Assembly (NCBI RefSeq): GCF_030345705.1
Contig: NZ_JAUASW010000002.1
Span: 819,500-883,499 of the forward strand
Origin: Pelomonas sp. SE-A7
GTDB taxonomy: Bacteria; Pseudomonadota; Gammaproteobacteria; Burkholderiales; Burkholderiaceae_C
Length of the DNA: 64,000 nt
Direction: 5' to 3'
Shown here piece by piece: positions 1-8,015 of this stretch (its first letter is position 1; each line of letters begins with the position of its first letter). The notes beneath the pieces were generated by a model. It ran no database searches. It had not been told where the DNA came from and saw only the letters and a program-made list of their open reading frames with translations. Both the position numbers and the translations under genes were made by a program.

Positions 1-1943
1 TTCAGCTCGCCGCGCCGCGAGCGCAGGCGTACAAAGTCGCCGTCGGCCAGGCCACGACGCCCCATGTCGGCGGGATTCATGCGCAGCAGCGGACGCGACT
101 CATGGGCGAACAAGCGGCCCAGCAAACCGGTCCGGCTCATGCCATGCCACTGGTCGCGCAGCCGGCCGGTGCTGAGCGCGAAGGGATAGGCCGCGTCGAC
201 GACATCGAGCGCCGGCCGGTAGGGCCGCACGACGAAGCGGGCGCGGCCATCGGCGGTGGCGAAGCGGCCGTCCTCGTAGAGCCGGCTCTTGCCCTCGGTA
301 GCGCCCTCCGGGAAGGGCCATTGCTGCGGCCCCTTCTCGTCGAGCAGGCGGTAGCTGAGGCCGGTGATGTCGAGGTCGCGGCCGCGCGTGGCCTCGCGGT
401 GCTCCAGCCACAGCTGCTCGGCCCGCTCGGCACCGAAGAGGCTGGGCAGGCCGGGCCGCAGCAGTTGTTCCAGCTCGCGGGCCACATCGCGGACGATGCG
501 CCAGTCCGCCCTCGCCTCGCCCGGCGCCGGCACGGCGACGCGCACGCGGCTGATGCGGCGCTCGCTGTTGGTGACCGTGCCCTCCTTCTCGCCCCAGCTC
601 GCCGCCGGCAGCAGCACGTCGGCATAGGCGGCCGTGGCGGTATCGGCAAAGGCCTCCTGCAGGACGACCAGTTCGCAGCGTTCCAGCGCGCGGCGCACCA
701 GGTCCTGATCGGGCAGGGACTGGGCCGGGTTGGTGCAGGCTATCCACAGGACCTTGATCTCGCCCCGCGCCGCCGCCTCGAACAGCTCGACCGCGGTCTT
801 GCCCGGCGTCTCGGGAAGGCCTTCAACGCCCCAGATCCGCGCCACCTCGGCCCGGTGCTGCGGCTTGGCCGGGTCGCGGTGGCCGGGCAGCAGGCTGGCC
901 ATGCCGCCGGTCTCGCGGCCGCCCATGGCATTGGGCTGGCCGGTCAGCGAGAACGGCCCGGCGCCGGCCCGGCCGATCTGGCCGGTGGCCAGGTGCAGAT
1001 TGATCAGGGCCGTGTTCTTGGCCGTGCCGCTGGTGCTCTGGTTCAGGCCCATGCAGTACAGCGACAGCGCAGAAGGCGACTTGGCGATCCAGCGCGCCGC
1101 CTGCAGCAGGTCGGCCTCGGCGATGCCGCAGATGCGCGCCGCCTCGCGCGGCGTCATGTCGCGCACCTCGTCCTTCAGCGCCGCGAAGCCCTCGGTATGG
1201 GCGGCGATGAAGTCCTGGTCCAGCCAGCCTTCCCAGATGCAGGCATGCAGCAGGCCCTGGAACAGGGCCACGTCGCTGCCGGGCCGGATCTGCAGATGCA
1301 GGTCGGCGAACTCGGCGGTCTCGGTGCGGCGCGGGTCGGCCACGATGATCTTCATCGCCGGCCTCGCCTCGCGCGCCGCCTCGATGCGGCGGAACAGCAC
1401 CGGATGGGCCCAGGCCGTGTTGCTGCCGGCGATGAACAGGCAGTCGGTCTGCTCGACATCCTCGTAGCTGCACGGCGGCGCATCGGCGCCGAGCGTCTGC
1501 TTGTAGCCGACCACGGCCGAGCTCATGCACAGCCGCGAGTTGGAGTCGATGTTGTTGGTGCCGACCAGGGCCCGCGCCAGCTTGTTGAACGCGTGGTAGT
1601 CCTCGGTCAGCAGCTGGCCCGAGACATAGAAGGCGATCGCATCCGGTCCGTGGTGCAGGCGCACCGAGGCCAGCTTGTCGGCGATGCGGACATTGACCTC
1701 GTCCCAGCCCAGCGGCTCGGCCTTGGCACCGCGCGCGGCGCGCCAGGCCGGCTGCAACAGGCGGCGCTGCAGCGTCAGGGGCGCGGCCGTCAGGTGCAGG
1801 GTCGAGCCCTTGGTGCAGAGCCGGCCGAAGTTGGCCGGATGCCCGGGATCGCCGCGCACGCCGGTGATCTGCGCCCCCTCGCTCTCGATGATCACGCCAC
1901 AGCCGACACCGCAGTAGGGACAGGTCGAGCGTGTCTCGGTCAT
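1..1943 (-). CDS. nasA: Assimilatory nitrate reductase catalytic subunit (3' end missing)
   Basis: Molybdopterin oxidoreductase that reduces nitrate to nitrite in the cytoplasm for nitrogen assimilation. The protein begins MTETRSTCPYCGVGCG. Cys8, Cys11, Cys15 and Cys43 (in FGRLCTKGS) form the N-terminal [4Fe-4S] site typical of NasA/NapA-type enzymes. Further on are SNSRLCMSSAVVGYKQTLG, the GSNTAWAHPVLFRRIE region and the NQSTSGTAKNTALINLHLATG stretch characteristic of bis-MGD enzymes, then the start of the C-terminal molybdopterin-dinucleotide-binding domain. About 647 codons are visible and the gene runs off the left edge, so the stop and any C-terminal 2Fe-2S extension cannot be seen. It lies 7 bp after nirD and is the last visible gene of the nrt-nir-nas operon. 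No signal peptide is present, which argues for NasA over periplasmic NapA. Confidence 0.93.
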   Translation of the reverse strand, partial: MTETRSTCPYCGVGCGVIIESEGAQITGVRGDPGHPANFGRLCTKGSTLHLTAAPLTLQRRLLQPAWRAARGAKAEPLGWDEVNVRIADKLASVRLHHGPDAIAFYVSGQLLTEDYHAFNKLARALVGTNNIDSNSRLCMSSAVVGYKQTLGADAPPCSYEDVEQTDCLFIAGSNTAWAHPVLFRRIEAAREARPAMKIIVADPRRTETAEFADLHLQIRPGSDVALFQGLLHACIWEGWLDQDFIAAHTEGFAALKDEVRDMTPREAARICGIAEADLLQAARWIAKSPSALSLYCMGLNQSTSGTAKNTALINLHLATGQIGRAGAGPFSLTGQPNAMGGRETGGMASLLPGHRDPAKPQHRAEVARIWGVEGLPETPGKTAVELFEAAARGEIKVLWIACTNPAQSLPDQDLVRRALERCELVVLQEAFADTATAAYADVLLPAASWGEKEGTVTNSERRISRVRVAVPAPGEARADWRIVRDVARELEQLLRPGLPSLFGAERAEQLWLEHREATRGRDLDITGLSYRLLDEKGPQQWPFPEGATEGKSRLYEDGRFATADGRARFVVRPYRPALDVVDAAYPFALSTGRLRDQWHGMSRTGLLGRLFAHESRPLLRMNPADMGRRGLADGDFVRLRSRRGEL

Positions 1944-1950
1944 CGCAGCC

Positions 1951-2331
1951 TCAGCAATGGGCGCGAGTGCAGGGGCCGGCCTTGACCGGCTCCAGCTCGG
2001 TGGCGATGGTGTCCAGCTCCTGCTGGTCCAGCTGCACCTGACCGGCCTCGATACGGACCGCGAACTTCGGCGTACTGCCCTCATCGGGCTCACGGGCGCA
2101 GCCGGTGTCCAGGCCTATGGTCCAGTTGTGCAGCGGACAGGCCACGGCCTTGCCGAACACGATGCCCTGGCTCAGCGGGCCGGCCTTGTGCGGGCAACGG
2201 TCCAGCAGCGCAAACACCTGGTCGTCCGCCGTGCGGAACAGCGCCACCTGCGGACCCTTGGCGCGCTGCACGCGGCGCGAGCCCAGCGGCGGGATGTCCT
2301 CGACCGCGCAGATCGTCTTCCAATCACTCAT
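1951..2331 (-). CDS. nirD: Nitrite reductase small subunit, Rieske type
   Basis: Small subunit of the cytoplasmic NADH-dependent assimilatory nitrite reductase (126 aa). It has the Rieske-like [2Fe-2S] motifs C46-P-H48 and C65-P-L-H68 (CPHKAGPL and CPLHNW). Many NirD proteins lack these ligands, so this copy belongs to the ligand-bearing class. Its ATG overlaps the nirB stop as ATGA (2328-2331), so the two subunits are translationally coupled. nasA follows 7 bp later. Confidence 0.95.
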   Translation of the reverse strand: MSDWKTICAVEDIPPLGSRRVQRAKGPQVALFRTADDQVFALLDRCPHKAGPLSQGIVFGKAVACPLHNWTIGLDTGCAREPDEGSTPKFAVRIEAGQVQLDQQELDTIATELEPVKAGPCTRAHC

Positions 2332-4769
2332 GTCAGCACCTCGAACTGGCGAAGATCCACCTTGGCCTTGTCGAACTCGAACCAGGGATCGGGCTCGCCG
2401 TCCAGCGCGAACTGCAGCTCGGCCCAGAGCTTCTTGCGGCCCTCGTGGTCATCGAGGATGCGGGCCTTCACATGGTCCAGGCCCACGCGCGACACGTAGT
2501 GGACTGTGCGCTCCAGATACCAGCCTTCCTTGCGGTACAGCTGCATGAAGGCGCCGGTGTACTCCAGCACCTCCTCGGCCGTCTTCAGCTTGGTGAAGAA
2601 ATGCGCCACCTCGGTCTTGATGCCGCCGTTGCCGGCGACGTACATCTCCCAGCCCGAGTCCACGCCGATGATGCCCACGTCCTTGATGCCGGCCTCGGCG
2701 CAGTTGCGCGGGCAGCCCGACACGGCGAACTTGACCTTGTGCGGCGCATACATGCGCCACATGGCCCGCTCCAGGTCCTTGCCCATCTGCGTCGAATCCT
2801 GCGTGCCCATGCGGCACCATTCGGATCCCACGCAGGTCTTGACCGTGCGCAGCGCCTTCGCATACGCATGGCCCGAGGGCATGCCTATGTCCTTCCAGAC
2901 ATTGACCAGGTCTTCCTTCTTCACCCCCAGCAAGTCGATGCGCTGGCCGCCGGTGACCTTGACCGTGGGGATCTTGTACTTGTCGACCGCATTGGCGATG
3001 CGCCGCAGCTCATCGGCCGTGGTCTCGCCGCCCCACATGCGCGGTATCACCGAGTAGGTCCCGTCTTTCTGAATGTTCGCGTGGCTGCGCTCGTTGATGA
3101 AGCGGGCCTGCGGATCGTCCTGAGCTTCCTTGGGCCAGCTGGAGATCAGGTAGTAGTTCAGCGCTGGCCGGCAGCTGGAGCAGCCGTTGGGCGTCTTCCA
3201 GGCCAGCTTCTCGTAGGCCGAGGCCAGGCTGGTGATGTGCTCCTTGAAGATGGCGTCGCGCACGTCCTGGTGGCTCAGGTCGGTGCAGCCGCACATCGCC
3301 TTCTTTTTGGGCGTGGCCGAGTAGTCGCCGCCGGCCGTGAACATCAGGAGCTGCTCCACCAGGCCGGTGCAGGAGCCGCAGCTGGCGCTGGCCTTGGTGT
3401 GCTTGCGCACCTCTTCCAGCGTGAACAGGCCCTTGTCCTTGATCGCCTTGCAGATGCTGCCCTTGCTGACGCCGTTGCAGCCGCAGACCTCATCGGTGTC
3501 AGCCATCGCGGCAGCCTTGTTGTGGCCCTGGTGGCCCACGTCGCCGATGTTGGATTCGCCGAACATCAGCTTGTCGCGGATGTCGGCGATCTTGCGGCCC
3601 TCGCGCAAGAGCTTGAAGTACCAGCTGCCGTCCACCGTGTCGCCGTACAGGCAGGCGCCAACCAGCTTGTCGTCCTTGATCACCAGTTTCTTGTAGACCC
3701 CGCCGAAGGGGTCGCTCATCACGATCTCCTCCGTGCCCTCGCCGCCCATGAAGTCGCCGGCCGAGAACAGGTCGATGCCGGTGACCTTGAGCTTGGTCGA
3801 GGTCTGCGAGCCCTGGTAGCGGCCTATGCCGAACTCGGCCAGGTGCGTGGCGCAAACCTTGCCCTGCTCGAACAGCGGCGCCACCAGGCCATAGGCGATG
3901 CCGCGATGCGCAGCGCATTCGCCCACCGCGTAGATGCGCGGGTCGGTGACCGTTTGCAGCGTGTCGCTGACGACGATGCCGCGGTTGACCAGCAGGCCGG
4001 CGCTTTCGGCCAGCTGGGTGTTGGGGCGGATACCGGCGGCCATCACCACCAGGTCGGCCGGAATCTCCTGGCCGTCCTTGAACTGCAACGCCATGACGCG
4101 GCCGTCCTTGTCGGGGATCAGGGCCTGGGTCTGGGCGCCCAGCATGAACTTCAGGCCGCGGTCCTGCAGCGACTGGCGCAGGAGCCCGCCGGCCTGGTCG
4201 TCCAGCTGGCGCTCCATCAGCCAGGGCGCGATATGGACCACGGTCACCTGCATGCCGCGCAGCATCAGGCCGTTGGCCGCTTCCAGTCCGAGCAGGCCGC
4301 CACCGATGACAACCGCATGCCGGTACCTGGTCGCCGCCTCGATCATGGTGTTGGTGTCGGCGATGTCGCGGTAGGCGATCACCCCGTCCAGCTCCTTGCC
4401 GGGCACGGGCAGGATGAAGGGGCTGGAGCCGGTGGCGATCAGCAGCCGGTCGTAGTCGGCCTCGGTGCCGTCTTCGGCAATCACGCGCCGCTTGACCCGG
4501 TCGATCTGCGTGACCTTCTTGCCCAGGTGAAGCGTGATGCCGTTGTCCGCATACCAGTCCAGCGGGTTGAGGATGATCTCGTCCAGCGTCTGCTCGCCGG
4601 CCAGCACCGGGCTCAAGAGGATGCGGTTGTAGTTGGGATGCGGCTCGGCGCCGAAGACCGTGATGTCGTAGAGCTCGGGTGCGATCTTCAGCAGCTCTTC
4701 CAGCGTGCGCACGCCGGCCATGCCGTTGCCCACCATCACCAGCTTCTGCTTTCTGGATTTCATCAGCAT
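2328..4769 (-). CDS. nirB: Nitrite reductase large subunit
   Basis: NADH-dependent siroheme nitrite reductase, reducing nitrite to ammonium in the cytoplasm (813 aa, usual family length). The N-terminal FAD/NAD(P)-binding half starts VMVGNGMAG. A BFD-like [2Fe-2S] region follows at about residues 428-475 (CGCNGVSKGSIC and CGSCTGLVEQLL), with a second Cys cluster after it (CGCTDLSHQDV, GCSSCRP). The C-terminal siroheme/[4Fe-4S] domain carries TCVGSEWCRMG near residue 641 and SGCPRNCAEAG near 681. The start at 4769 is chosen because GGAGG lies 7 nt upstream. A second in-frame ATG at 4763 would give a TGATG junction with nrtD but has a poorer ribosome-site distance. The chosen start overlaps the end of nrtD by 7 bp. 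Confidence 0.96.
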   Translation of the reverse strand: MLMKSRKQKLVMVGNGMAGVRTLEELLKIAPELYDITVFGAEPHPNYNRILLSPVLAGEQTLDEIILNPLDWYADNGITLHLGKKVTQIDRVKRRVIAEDGTEADYDRLLIATGSSPFILPVPGKELDGVIAYRDIADTNTMIEAATRYRHAVVIGGGLLGLEAANGLMLRGMQVTVVHIAPWLMERQLDDQAGGLLRQSLQDRGLKFMLGAQTQALIPDKDGRVMALQFKDGQEIPADLVVMAAGIRPNTQLAESAGLLVNRGIVVSDTLQTVTDPRIYAVGECAAHRGIAYGLVAPLFEQGKVCATHLAEFGIGRYQGSQTSTKLKVTGIDLFSAGDFMGGEGTEEIVMSDPFGGVYKKLVIKDDKLVGACLYGDTVDGSWYFKLLREGRKIADIRDKLMFGESNIGDVGHQGHNKAAAMADTDEVCGCNGVSKGSICKAIKDKGLFTLEEVRKHTKASASCGSCTGLVEQLLMFTAGGDYSATPKKKAMCGCTDLSHQDVRDAIFKEHITSLASAYEKLAWKTPNGCSSCRPALNYYLISSWPKEAQDDPQARFINERSHANIQKDGTYSVIPRMWGGETTADELRRIANAVDKYKIPTVKVTGGQRIDLLGVKKEDLVNVWKDIGMPSGHAYAKALRTVKTCVGSEWCRMGTQDSTQMGKDLERAMWRMYAPHKVKFAVSGCPRNCAEAGIKDVGIIGVDSGWEMYVAGNGGIKTEVAHFFTKLKTAEEVLEYTGAFMQLYRKEGWYLERTVHYVSRVGLDHVKARILDDHEGRKKLWAELQFALDGEPDPWFEFDKAKVDLRQFEVLT

Positions 4770-5584
4770 GGCAGGGCCTCCACATGGGCATGACGGGTGT
4801 AGAGGAAGTCGATCACCGCCTTGCGGGCATGGACGTAGACCGGGTCCTCGGCCAGGGCCACGCGGTCGCGCGGCCGCGGCAGGTCGACGCTGAGGATCTC
4901 GCCTATGGTGGCGGCCGGGCCGTTGGTCATCATCACGATGCGGTCCGACAGCAGCACGGCTTCGTCCACGTCGTGCGTCACCATCACCACCGTGCTGTGC
5001 GTGCGGGCGACGATCTTCAAGAGCTCGTCCTGCAGCTTGGCGCGAGTCAGCGCATCGAGTGCGCCGAAGGGCTCGTCCATCAGCAAGACCTTGGGCTCCA
5101 TGGCCAGCGCGCGGGCGATGCCTATGCGCTGCTTCATGCCGCCCGAAATTTCCTGCGGCTTCTTGGCGGCCGCATGTCCCATGCCGACCAGCTCCAGCGC
5201 CTCTTGGGTGCGCTGTTTCAGCTGGGTTCTTGTCTCCTCGGCACCGAAAACTCTCTCCACCGCCAGGTACACGTTCTCGAAGCACGTGAGCCAGGGCAGC
5301 AGCGAATGGTTCTGGAACACGACGGCCCGCTCCGGGCCGGGCTCCGCAATCTCGCGGCCGTCGCAGATCAGGCCGCCGCTCGTGGGCCTCAGGAGGCCGG
5401 CGATCAGGTTCAGGAGCGTGGACTTGCCACAGCCCGAATGGCCGATCAGGGTGATGAACTCGCCGCGCTGCACCTCGAGGTTGATCTCGCGCAGCGCATG
5501 GAACCGGCCCTTGCGGCTCGTGAACACCATCTCGGCGTCCTGCACCAGCACGAAGGGTTTGCTGCCATTGTTCGTCGTGCTCAT
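4763..5584 (-). CDS. nrtD: Nitrate ABC transporter ATP-binding protein
   Basis: ATPase of the NrtABD nitrate/nitrite importer (273 aa). Visible motifs are Walker A GHSGCGKST (residues 48-56), signature ISGGM (146-150), Walker B VLLMDEP (166-172) and the switch His204. The sequence matches the NrtD/SsuB/TauB family; nitrate is assigned from the neighbours nrtA, nrtB, nirBD and nasA. It follows nrtB by 5 bp and overlaps nirB by 7 bp. There is no NrtA-like C-terminal regulatory extension, so it is the NrtD type and not NrtC. Confidence 0.93.
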   Translation of the reverse strand: MSTTNNGSKPFVLVQDAEMVFTSRKGRFHALREINLEVQRGEFITLIGHSGCGKSTLLNLIAGLLRPTSGGLICDGREIAEPGPERAVVFQNHSLLPWLTCFENVYLAVERVFGAEETRTQLKQRTQEALELVGMGHAAAKKPQEISGGMKQRIGIARALAMEPKVLLMDEPFGALDALTRAKLQDELLKIVARTHSTVVMVTHDVDEAVLLSDRIVMMTNGPAATIGEILSVDLPRPRDRVALAEDPVYVHARKAVIDFLYTRHAHVEALPC

Positions 5585-5589
5585 GGTCT

Positions 5590-6492
5590 TTAGTCCTCGC
5601 TGAAGCTGAAGCGCTTGGCCACGAGCATCAGCAGCTGCTCCAGGGCCAGGCCGACGATGCCGATCACGAAGATGGCGATGATGATGTGCTGAACGTTGAG
5701 ATTGTTCCACTCGTCCCAGACCCAGAAGCCGATGCCGACGCCGCCTGTCAGCATCTCGGCCGCCACGATCACCAGCCAGGCCGTGCCCACCGACAGGCGC
5801 ACGCCGGTCAGCAGATAGGGCAGGACGGCCGGGAACAGGATGCGCGTGATCACCTTCCATTCGCTGAGCTTGAGCACGCGGGCCACGTTCAGGTAGTCCT
5901 GCGGCACACGCTGCACGCCCACCGCGGTGTTCACGACCATGGGCCAGATCGAGCAGATGAAGATGGTCCAGATCGCCGCCGGGTTGGCGCTCTTGAACAC
6001 CAGCAGGCCGATCGGCAGCCAGGCCAGCGGCGACACCGGCTTCAGGAGGCTGATCAGCGGAGAGACCATGCGGCTCGCGAACTCGAAGCGGCCGATGATG
6101 AAGCCCAGCGGGATGCCCACCAGGGCCGCCAGGCCGAAGCCCAGGCCCACGCGCTGCAGCGAGTTGAGGATGTTCCAGCCTATGCCCTGGTCGTTCGGTC
6201 CCTTGCTGTAGAACGGGTCGGCAAACAGCTTGACGGCGGCATCGAAGGTTTGAACGGGCGTGGGAAAGCTGCCGCCCTTTTGCGTCAGCAGACCCCAGAC
6301 GCCCACCAGCAAGGCCAGGCCGAGGATGGGTGGCAGGACGCGCATCCAGAAGGCGCGCCAGTCGATCGGCGTGCGCGGCTTCTTCGGAAGCGCGGGCGCT
6401 GCCGTGGCGGCCACGCGGGGCTTGGCGGCAGGCGCCACCGGCTCGTCGACGACGCTCACTTCGCGCGGTGAATGAAAGACTGCGGAGACCAT
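5590..6492 (-). CDS. nrtB: Nitrate ABC transporter permease
   Basis: Inner-membrane permease of the nitrate importer (300 aa). A cytoplasmic N-terminal tail of about 50 residues rich in Ala/Pro/Lys precedes several hydrophobic helices beginning at VLPPILGLALLVGVWG. The BPD-transport EAA-loop region lies near LKLSEWKVITRILFPAVLPY. The start at 6492 is supported by GAGGAG 6 nt upstream. It sits between nrtA (10 bp upstream) and nrtD (5 bp downstream), so it is clearly in the same operon. Confidence 0.93.
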   Translation of the reverse strand: MVSAVFHSPREVSVVDEPVAPAAKPRVAATAAPALPKKPRTPIDWRAFWMRVLPPILGLALLVGVWGLLTQKGGSFPTPVQTFDAAVKLFADPFYSKGPNDQGIGWNILNSLQRVGLGFGLAALVGIPLGFIIGRFEFASRMVSPLISLLKPVSPLAWLPIGLLVFKSANPAAIWTIFICSIWPMVVNTAVGVQRVPQDYLNVARVLKLSEWKVITRILFPAVLPYLLTGVRLSVGTAWLVIVAAEMLTGGVGIGFWVWDEWNNLNVQHIIIAIFVIGIVGLALEQLLMLVAKRFSFSED

Positions 6493-6502
6493 GCTGAACT
6501 CC

Positions 6503-7723
6503 TCAGGCCTTGACCTTGAACGAATCGGCGTACTTGGCCGGATCCTTGCCGTCCCACACCACGCCATCTATCAGCTTGCTGGAGCGCATCGCGTCCTTGG
6601 GCACGCTGACCTTGAGCTGCGCAGCCGCCTGCCTGTAGAGATCGACCTGGTTGATCTGCTTGGCCACGCCCAGGTAGTCCGGGTGCTCCTTGATCAGGCC
6701 CCAGCGCTTGTGCTGGGTCAGGAACCACATGCCGTCCGACAGGTAGGGGAAGTTCACCGCGCCGTCGGCGAAGAACTTCATGTGGTTGGGGTCGTCCCAG
6801 GTCTTGCCCAGGCCGTTCTGGTAGCGGCCCAGGATGCGCTGGTTGATCGCGTCGGCGCTGGTGTTGACGTAGGACTTGTCGGCGATGGTGTCGGCCATCT
6901 TCAGCTTGTTCTGCAGGCCGGCATCGATCCAGCGGCTGGCCTCCATCACGGCCATGATCACGGCCCGCGCGGTGTTGGGGTACTTCTTGGCGAACTCGCC
7001 GGTCGTGCCCAGCACCTTCTCGGGATGGTCCTTCCAGATGTCCTGCGTGGTCACCGCCGTGATGCCTATGCCGTCCATGATGGCGCGGTGGCCCCAGGGC
7101 TCGCCGACGCAGTAGCCGTCCATGTTGCCGACGCGCATGTTCGCCACCATCTGCGGCGGCGGCACGGTGATGACCTTGGCGTCCTTCATGGGGTTGAGCC
7201 CGAAGCTGGCCAGCCAGTAGTACAGCCACATCGCATGGGTGCCGGTCGGGAAGGTCTGGGCGAAGGTGTATTCGCGCTTCTCCGCGCCCATCAGCTTGGC
7301 CAGCGAACCGCCGTCCACCGCGCCCTTGTCGGCCAGCTTCTTGGACAGCGTGATCGCCTGACCGTTGTTGTTCAGGGTCATCAGCACGGCCATGTCCTTC
7401 TTGGGACCGGCGATGCCAAGGTGCACGCCGTAGATCAGGCCGTAGAGCACATGGGCCATGTCCAGCTCGCCGTTGACCAGCTTGTCGCGCACGCCGGCCC
7501 AGGAAGCTTCCTTGGTCGGGATGATCTTGATGCCGTACTTCTTGTCGAAACCCAGCACCGAAGCCATCACCACCGAGGCGCAGTCGGTCAGCGGAATGAA
7601 ACCGATGCGTACCTCCTCCTTCTCGGGCTTGTCCGAACCGGCGGCCCAGGCCCCGGGCATCGCCAGACTTCCCAAGGCAGCGCCGGCCGCGCCGGCCAGC
7701 AAAGTGCGGCGTTCCTCGCTCAT
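6503..7723 (-). CDS. nrtA: Nitrate ABC transporter substrate-binding protein (Tat-type signal)
   Basis: Periplasmic nitrate/nitrite-binding protein of the NrtA/NasF family (406 aa from the chosen start). The N-terminus MSEERRTLLAGAAGAALGSL has a twin-arginine motif, a hydrophobic stretch and an AWA-A cleavage site. The mature part contains the family segments IGFIPLTDCASVVMA, GELDMAHVLYG, NNNGQAITLS, NMRVGNMDGYCVGEPWG and FPYLSDGMWFLTQHKRWG. Start choice: the ATG at 7723 has AAGGAGG 5 nt upstream. An in-frame ATG at 7768 has only GGAG at 9 nt and would put 15 residues ahead of the Tat motif. First structural gene after the regulated leader. Confidence 0.93.
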   Translation of the reverse strand: MSEERRTLLAGAAGAALGSLAMPGAWAAGSDKPEKEEVRIGFIPLTDCASVVMASVLGFDKKYGIKIIPTKEASWAGVRDKLVNGELDMAHVLYGLIYGVHLGIAGPKKDMAVLMTLNNNGQAITLSKKLADKGAVDGGSLAKLMGAEKREYTFAQTFPTGTHAMWLYYWLASFGLNPMKDAKVITVPPPQMVANMRVGNMDGYCVGEPWGHRAIMDGIGITAVTTQDIWKDHPEKVLGTTGEFAKKYPNTARAVIMAVMEASRWIDAGLQNKLKMADTIADKSYVNTSADAINQRILGRYQNGLGKTWDDPNHMKFFADGAVNFPYLSDGMWFLTQHKRWGLIKEHPDYLGVAKQINQVDLYRQAAAQLKVSVPKDAMRSSKLIDGVVWDGKDPAKYADSFKVKA

Positions 7724-7789
7724 CAGACCCTCCTTGCGGTGCGTGGGCTTCGCAGTCGTTTGATTCATGGCAGCAATCTCCAAGCAGAA

Positions 7790-7859
7790 AAGGACAAAGG
7801 CGTCGCGACCGCAGACAAGCCATTCAGCCTGTCTCCATCGGTCGGACGCCTTTGTCCTT
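7790..7859 (-). terminator. Leader terminator of the nitrate operon (NasT-regulated attenuator)
   Basis: A 15-bp perfect inverted repeat: the arms 7845-7859 and 7790-7804 read, on the minus strand, AAGGACAAAGGCGTC and GACGCCTTTGTCCTT. The transcript runs straight on into TTCTG, giving a U-rich tail. It lies inside the nrtA leader, before the gene, so it would end transcription unless antiterminated. This is the arrangement known from ANTAR-regulated nas leaders. Confidence 0.8.
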
Positions 7860-7874
7860 GTTCGATTCCAGAGA

Positions 7875-7894
7875 GGCCCACGCCGTTGTGGGCC
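7875..7894 (-). promoter_or_regulatory. Candidate ANTAR (NasT) target hairpin with hexaloop
   Basis: On the minus strand GGCCCAC-AACGGC-GTGGGCC forms a 7-bp perfect stem with a six-base loop having A at loop position 1 and G at position 4. These are the two conserved bases of ANTAR-protein RNA targets. It lies 15 nt upstream of the leader terminator. The usual second hexaloop hairpin is not clearly resolved between it and the terminator. Confidence 0.65.
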
Positions 7895-7909
7895 CGTCAC
7901 TTTCAGTTC

Positions 7910-7925
7910 AGCAGAAAGCGTGCCA
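7910..7925 (-). promoter_or_regulatory. Sigma-54-like promoter for the nitrate operon
   Basis: The minus strand reads TGGCACGCTTTCTGCT. This matches the -24/-12 pattern TGGCACG-N4-TTGCW except for C in place of the first T of the -12 box, and keeps the exact GG-N10-GC spacing. Transcription would start near 7899, just before the hexaloop hairpin. The element overlaps a weaker 7-bp stem-loop (7898-7920) that would then lie mostly outside the transcript. Confidence 0.6.
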
Positions 7926-7953
7926 GCGGTTTTCGGGGAGGTTTGGCGGGGTT

Positions 7954-8003
7954 GGAACGGTTTGGCGCACCGTTCGCCGGCAAGGCCGCGCCAGTTTGGT
8001 GCA
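7954..8003 (-). promoter_or_regulatory. Two NtrC-like sites upstream of the sigma-54 promoter
   Basis: Two copies of a TGCRCC-AAAC half-site lie 34 bp (about three helical turns) apart. The minus strand reads TGCACCAAACTGGCGC at 7988-8003 and TGCGCCAAACCGTTCC at 7954-7969. They resemble the NtrC consensus TGCACC-N5-GGTGCA with degenerate right halves. Their position upstream of the sigma-54-like promoter fits enhancer sites, but the nearer one is only about 60 bp from the predicted start. Confidence 0.45.
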
Positions 8004-8015
8004 CCGCAGCATCAA

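Noticed and set aside
102..1985. 627-aa open frame on the plus strand opposite nasA
   Set aside because: It is the antisense shadow of nasA; composition is Arg/Ala/Gly/Gln-rich with no domain, as expected in GC-rich DNA.
2445..4793. 782-aa open frame opposite nirB
   Set aside because: Antisense of a clearly real nirB with conserved motifs; no ribosome site and low-complexity His/Ala/Leu composition.
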